In this document: piece after piece, positions 59,072 through 64,000 of the stretch
Layout: each line of letters starts with the position of its first letter
How positions within the stretch are numbered: position 1 is the first letter of the stretch
Assembly: GCA_037447655.1 (NCBI GenBank)
Contig: JBBHKE010001665.1
Span: 62,001 to 126,000, forward strand
Direction of reading: 5' to 3'
Source of the DNA: Zygnema cylindricum
Taxonomy: Eukaryota > Streptophyta > Zygnematophyceae > Zygnematales > Zygnemataceae
DNA: 64,000 nt
Notes under the pieces: model-generated
The model's database searches: none
Told to the model about the DNA's origin: nothing
Seen by the model: the letters and a program-made list of their open reading frames with translations, nothing else
Program-made: the position numbers and the translations under genes

Positions 59072-60840
59072 GTTATTGCAGTTTTATTAGTAAAACCATT
59101 TAAAAGCAGAAAAAAAAAGATAACAGAAGTGTTATTGCAGTTTTATTAGTAAAACCATTTAAAAGCAGAAAAAAAAAGATAACATGATAAATTAAAAAGC
59201 ACGATGGTAAACCATCTGAATCCGGGGGTACAAAAGGGGTGGGATGGCCAAAACTGAAAAACTACAAGCAGGGCGATAAAAAACAAAGAAAGCAACGTGA
59301 ACACATAAAAATGGGAAGTAAAATCAAAGCACCCAAAATCAAAATGAAAAGCACGGCAACTCACAAAACCAAAACTACAACCCCAACCGCAACCTCGTAA
59401 GTCCCCCCAGCCCGGGGGAGCACGTTGAGGGAGTTCCGGAGCATGTCGACAATCCATAATTGTAATAGGTGATCGAAATCCCCCCAGCCCGGGGGAGCAC
59501 GTTGAGAGAGTTCCGGAGCATGTCGACAATCCATAATTGTAATAGGTGATCGAAGGAGAATAGAAGCCAAAGCCAACAGATAAACGTTGATGATAAAAAG
59601 AAGTAAGAACTCGTTGTAAAGCCACAGATAAACGTTGATGATAAAAAGAAGTAAGAACTGAAGGAGGAGGGCTCCCAGGTCCTAAGCACGTCGAGCACAG
59701 GTACAGAGAAACTCGTCCAACGCAACAGCCAAACAACCAAAGATCTCGACCGCCATCGGAATAAAGTCATCTATTGGGTACGCTCCTTCGACTTAGCGGC
59801 ATCACGTGCTGCCAACCCAAAATGTCAAGCCGCCTGATCATCGATTGTAGTCGAAGTAGGGTTCGCCAAAACAATATCACCAAGTTACGACGAGCACCAT
59901 CGAGCAAAACAACATCGATCCGACGCGAGGGAATAATATGAGAAACCTCCCGACACAAAAAAAAACCCCCTCCCAAGCGATGGTCGTAACGGCGTCGCGA
60001 ATAGTGTCGTGCGCCTGGATCAATTCTCCGCCATGGGAGCAACGAAGCAAATGGACACTATCGGGCCCCAAGACACGACCACAGGCGCAAACTAGAGAAC
60101 CAAGTAAAGGGGGATGGGGGAGGCCAAGGCGAAACCGGAGGGCGGTGGTGAACTGAGCACGTGAGAATCGCAGTGGACAGAATAGGTGTAACGAATAGCC
60201 AAGACCAGCAACGAAGCAAATGGACACTATCGGGCCCCAAGATACGACCACATGCGCAAACTAGAGAGCTAAGTAAAAGGGGATGGGGAGGTCAAGGCAA
60301 AACCGGAGGGCGGTGGTGGACTGAGCACGTGAGAATCGGAGAGTGGACAGAATAAGTGTAGCGAATAGCCAAGACCCAGAACCAGGTCCACCACAAGAGA
60401 GAAGACGGGCACGCGAAGAATCAGAGGGAAGCGCCTCGAGAAGCTCGGATTTAATGGCGGCGACAACCTGATCGGAAATCGATTCCTGGACACGCTCAAC
60501 GAATTTCATAACAAGGGTGGAAAGAATCGGCACATCCGTTAGGGCATGAGGAGGAAAAAAACGTGACGCGTCCAATAGAAATCGTTGGAAGGCGAACACA
60601 CCGTCTAAACCCCAAGGGACCACTGTGGCTAGAACGGGGGTGTCCCCAGCCAAGAAGCAGGAAACAAGAGTGGAGGCAATAAGGCACCGACTTCCCAAAT
60701 AGGCAGCGGGAGCAACGTGGGCAGTCGATAATATACCCAATCCCCCCGTATGAAAAAGGAGGGATGCCTGAATGCGGGCCGAAAGCCTTAACTTGCGATC
60801 GAATGCCCCACGGCCTAGCAAAGTGTAAAAGACATCTATG
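59072..60840 (-). pseudogene. Non-LTR retroelement ORF2 C-terminal remnant with tandem duplications
   Basis: Minus-strand reading contains GGLGILSTAHVAPAAYLGS, SSRARLLSCGGPGSGSWL, RFSRAQFTTALRFRLGLP, a zinc motif CACGRVLGPDSVHLLRC and AHDTIRDAV, a block seen at the C-terminus of many LINE-type reverse transcriptase proteins (CCHC followed by HD). No RT catalytic motif is present, so only the tail survives. It is expanded by direct repeats: about 169 bp (60042/60211), 76 bp (59403/59479), about 48 bp (59585-59660) and 59 bp (59072/59131). Identification rests on motif resemblance; gene-like frames are broken. Confidence 0.5.
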
Positions 60841-61164
60841 AGGCGATCATCAAAGGCTGAGAGAGAAGGTCATCCACGTGGGCCAGATCAGTCAACATCA
60901 TCAAAGACTTACACGAGTAGTAAACTTTTCCACATTTAGTTTATCGACGACCGCCATTAACGTTGACAATTGTATTAGTCTTAATTATTATTAGTCTTAA
61001 TTATTGAATTTCTAGTTCAAATCAAGTAGTTGTTTGTGTAAATATATAATACATACACGCTGACTGGGGGAGGGAGGGGAAGTTATAGGATGTGGAAGAG
61101 GGAGGTATTGAATAGAGGACAAACAAGGAGAGGGGATATCAGAAGTTTGGCAAGCCGCGTGACG

Positions 61165-61610
61165 TTCGGGGAAAATCTAAATCATGAAACTTTGGACCTT
61201 TGGAAATGAATCCCTCTCCCCTCACTCTCCCTCTCCCTCTCCCTCTCCCTCCCCCCACTTTTAGAATCTAAATAGAAACTTTGGACCTTTGAATCGTCCC
61301 TCTCCCTCTCCCCTCCCCCCTCCCCTTTTAGGAAAATCTAAATCATGAAACTTTGGACCTTTGGAAATGAATCCCTCTCCCTCTCCCCTCACTCTCCCTC
61401 TCCACTCATTCTCCTTCTCCCTCTCCCTCCCCCTCCCCCTCTCCTTCTCCCTCTCCCTCTCCCTCTCCCTCTCCCTCTCCCTCTCTCCCCTCCTCTCCCT
61501 CTCCCTCCTCTCCCCTCCTCTCCCTCTCCCTCTCCCCCTCCCCTCCCTCCTTCCCTCCCTTCCCTCCCCCTCCCCCCCTCCATTCTTTGTCCATTCCTTC
61601 TTGTTTCATT
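61165..61610. repeat. CT microsatellite with a triplicated flanking block
   Basis: ATCATGAAACTTTGGACCTT or close variants occur three times (about 61182, 61270, 61344), each followed by CTCTCC-type sequence; 61376-61582 is almost pure CTCCCT. Long frames here are artefacts of the repeat. Confidence 0.8.
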
Positions 61611-61969
61611 TCATTTTGTCACATTTTCTGTTTGATTCTTGTTCTGATTCAGAAATTGGTGCCCCAATGTGTGAATAAGAATAAGAATACAAATAAATTA
61701 TTGGTGCAAACCAGCGATTCTAAAACTAGAGGAGATGAGAAATGTATATGAGCAATATAAAGGTGCTTAGAAACCAAAAGACACATAGAAAACAGGTGGC
61801 AATGCTTATAGATTATAGGTTTATATTTCTGGTTTTCCTCCTCTCTCTCTCCTCTTCCTAAGCTCCCATCTTTCCTCCTCTTTCCAAAAATTGACATGAA
61901 ATGATGTCTGTGGATGTAAAAGAACCAAGCTCGGCTTTTCAAAATATGAATGTATTGACTTTTCATGAA

Positions 61970-62881
61970 AAAAGCGTAATGTACTGCTTTCTTATTTAAA
62001 TTTAAAGTGTTTTCCCTTCAAAAAAGAGTAATCAGCTGTTTTGAGTTCTATTCGTCCATTCATCTAAAATCTATGGAAATCAAATGAATTTTCCGTGCCC
62101 TCTATTTTATGGCGCCAAAGGAAAACTAGGTTTATTTTTTGAAAATAAGTCATACATTTTATATATGAAATAATCTATTTCCGGCCCGTATGACATTGAC
62201 GATTAAAGAAGGAAACAAGAATCGGTATTGGTAACGCTTGTTTGTATTAGGGGTGCAAAGAATAAAAGAAAAAAAAAATCTACGGAAGGATTTGTGATTA
62301 TAAATAAATAATTTACGTGATTGATGATTTTGTACCACTTCTGCGTTTTTGCTCTTTATATTTAAAACCAGGCCAACTTAAAACGGCAATTTTAATCCAA
62401 GGCCAAACAAAATCCAAACAACTTTTATAACAAAGGGCTTCGAAACAATCCTAACTCTAACAAATTGAAGATCACCATTATATTTATTTTTAGCCCTAAA
62501 TTCAGCACTACGTCCAAACATTTCCCATCCTAAGATTTTCCCAAACATTTTTTTCATTTACCACGCCATATCATAAGAATCCAATACATCCAAAAAAACT
62601 ATGTCCACACCAAATTTGTGCAATATGTACTTTTGAAACGAAAAGTATGCCCACTTCCCCCTCTTCCCCTCTCTCTTCATCACCACCTCCTATCAAACTA
62701 CTTCGCATTTTAGACAAGGTTAAACTTTCAAGTCGGGGCACAGTATTCTGTATGAACGAGAATTTAGGAGTACACTTATATTTACATAACCATTACTATT
62801 GCTGTACACTTATTTCCGTTAACAAAGGCTAACGGTTAGTATATCCCGATATTTACAAAAAAACTCAGAAACATCACAAAC
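61970..62881. other. AT-rich stretch without recognisable gene
   Basis: No exon or transposon end recognised. It includes the 3' flank of the minus-strand gene that ends at 62882. Confidence 0.4.
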
Positions 62882-64000
62882 TTACAAAACTTGGTGGGAG
62901 AGACTCAGAATTGCTTTCCAGAGGCCATTAACAGCCTCATCAAATTGTTGAACCGAACCACTTTTGAAAACCTGAGGCTCTCCCACCTTCACACTCACCT
63001 CCGTAAAATTATTCGAAGTTGAAAATGCACGATTATTAAGATCCCAACCATCCCACAAAGTCACTTCGGAGACCTCCACAGATAGAGACAATCCACCCCA
63101 TTTCTCGTCCCTCTGGCAGCTGAAAATTTTTGGTCGGAGCTTCTTCACACGTAAAACTTTATTGATAAACTTGTAACCCACGTCAACCTCCCTTCCGCTC
63201 AACCGCAATCCTCTTCCCTCTCCTCCCTGTTTTTCCGTTTGTTTTAAAAGGCTATGCTTTTGAAGTAGTCTTAACAGCTTATCGGTGGGCGACAGTTGGC
63301 GTTCCGATTGAAGATAAATCCGTATCCCATTCGAGTTTTCGCCGTTTTCCATTTCCACATTACTTTCTCCAAGTCGTTCGGCTCTTATGGATGGAGAAAT
63401 GTTAAGAGACGCCGTAAGAAATCGTCGAGGCCCTTCGCTAATATGGAAAATCTCCAATTTTTCATTCAAACGAACATCCACTCGTTTGTTTCCATCTCCT
63501 AACGTCACATCAAAATAGTCGGAACTATCCTGGAGGACGAATCCCAGCGCGACAAGAAATGTTTGAAAGTCACATAAAGGCCGTGTTACCTGAATACATA
63601 AAGACAAAAAAGAAAAAGGAACGTTAATCAACTTTTCAACAATTGTGTTTTAGTCCCTTCCACCGATCATAATAATCATGTTTTAAGCTTGGCATTGTGT
63701 AGAAATTTGTAAAAACCCACGTGTTAGTGAAAAAGTAAAGAAGCCGGTTTCGCTAACTTACATGTGGAAACAAGCTTAGTGAAACAGCTTTTGCTTTCCC
63801 TTCCTTCTTCCTCTTCTTCTGTCCCTCCTTTTCCTCGACTGCTTTAACCTCTTTCTCAACAACTGATATTTCACGGTTCTCCTTGTCTCCACCCTCTTTT
63901 GATGTTCTCGATTTTTTCTTTCTCCTTGCGCGATTTTTTTTTTTCATAAGCATGTCTTCTAAATCCGCTACTCTAAGCCCTCCAAGTGACTCTTCCCCTA
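62882..64000 (-). CDS. Uncharacterised plant protein, 3' two exons (5' part outside window)
   Basis: Exon at 64000-63772 (open at the window edge) and last exon 63589-62882, joined in phase 0 across a GTAAGT...CAG intron. The visible upstream exon encodes EESLGGLRVADLEDMLMKKK followed by a very Lys/Arg/Glu-rich stretch that could be a nucleolar or nuclear signal. The last exon has DFQTFLVALGFVLQDSSDYF, GIRIYLQSERQLSPTDKLLR, GYKFINKVLRVKKLRPKIFS and GWDLNNRAFSTSNNFTEVSV, alternating beta-like segments. The pattern weakly recalls a conserved plant family of unknown function (DUF7903), but this is from memory of the fold order only. Strong splice sites and a 236-codon open final exon argue for a real gene. 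No function is assigned. Confidence 0.6.

Noticed and set aside
61345-61678. Overlapping open frames of about 100 codons on both strands
   Set aside because: Simple CTCCCT repeat with no stop codons in several frames; no coding signal.
1-64000. tRNA, rRNA, CRISPR arrays, bacterial operons
   Set aside because: No cloverleaf-like conserved boxes, ribosomal RNA blocks or spacer-repeat arrays were seen; the intron-rich structure is eukaryotic.

Overview
The window is nuclear DNA of a streptophyte (a green plant or charophyte-type alga). The genes have short exons with GT-AG introns. The conserved ones are plant-type: peptide methionine sulfoxide reductase A, a family 92 glycosyltransferase and a secreted 11S-globulin-like two-cupin protein. 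Most of the rest is transposons and MITEs. A Ty3/gypsy element carrying a DNA methyltransferase has, to my knowledge, been reported from charophytes, so a charophyte alga or early-diverging land plant is my best guess. I cannot name a species.

Layout. 0-4 kb: two head-to-head msrA copies, the left one running off the window, with a MITE between them. 4-12 kb: no host gene, but a minisatellite and a nest of DNA transposons, including a 2.41-kb element with a perfect 8-bp target duplication that holds two TTA-flanked MITEs and one TA-flanked MITE. 12.4-30.8 kb: a large imperfect palindrome with arms of about 8 kb and a 2.7-kb spacer. Each arm holds one copy of a GT92-family glycosyltransferase gene, and each copy has a different lesion. 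31-36 kb: hAT-type MITEs, short tandem repeats and a broken hAT transposase gene. 36.0-50.7 kb: a Ty3/gypsy element inserted into that hAT gene. 51-54 kb: more MITEs. 54.5-58.2 kb: an apparently intact cupin gene whose introns are full of CT-rich tracts. 59-60.8 kb: a tandemly duplicated non-LTR retroelement remnant. 62.9-64 kb: the 3' part of an uncharacterised plant gene on the minus strand.

The main discovery is the Ty3/gypsy element. Its order is LTR, gag with two zinc knuckles, aspartic protease, a DNMT3-like cytosine-C5 DNA methyltransferase, reverse transcriptase, RNase H, integrase and a PHD-like zinc finger. It therefore pairs a chromatin-mark writer with a possible chromatin reader. 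The copy is decayed by stops and frameshifts and interrupted by two other insertions. Its LTR pieces are in circularly permuted order, yet its outer ends are TG...CA flanked by a 4-bp repeat inside the hAT reading frame, as if a two-LTR circle had been integrated.

A second theme is inversion. msrA and GT92 are both duplicated head to head within 31 kb, and a MITE of the same long-TIR family lies at or near the centre of each inverted pair. Three TA-flanked MITEs can be matched to their empty sites inside this window, which fixes their target duplication.
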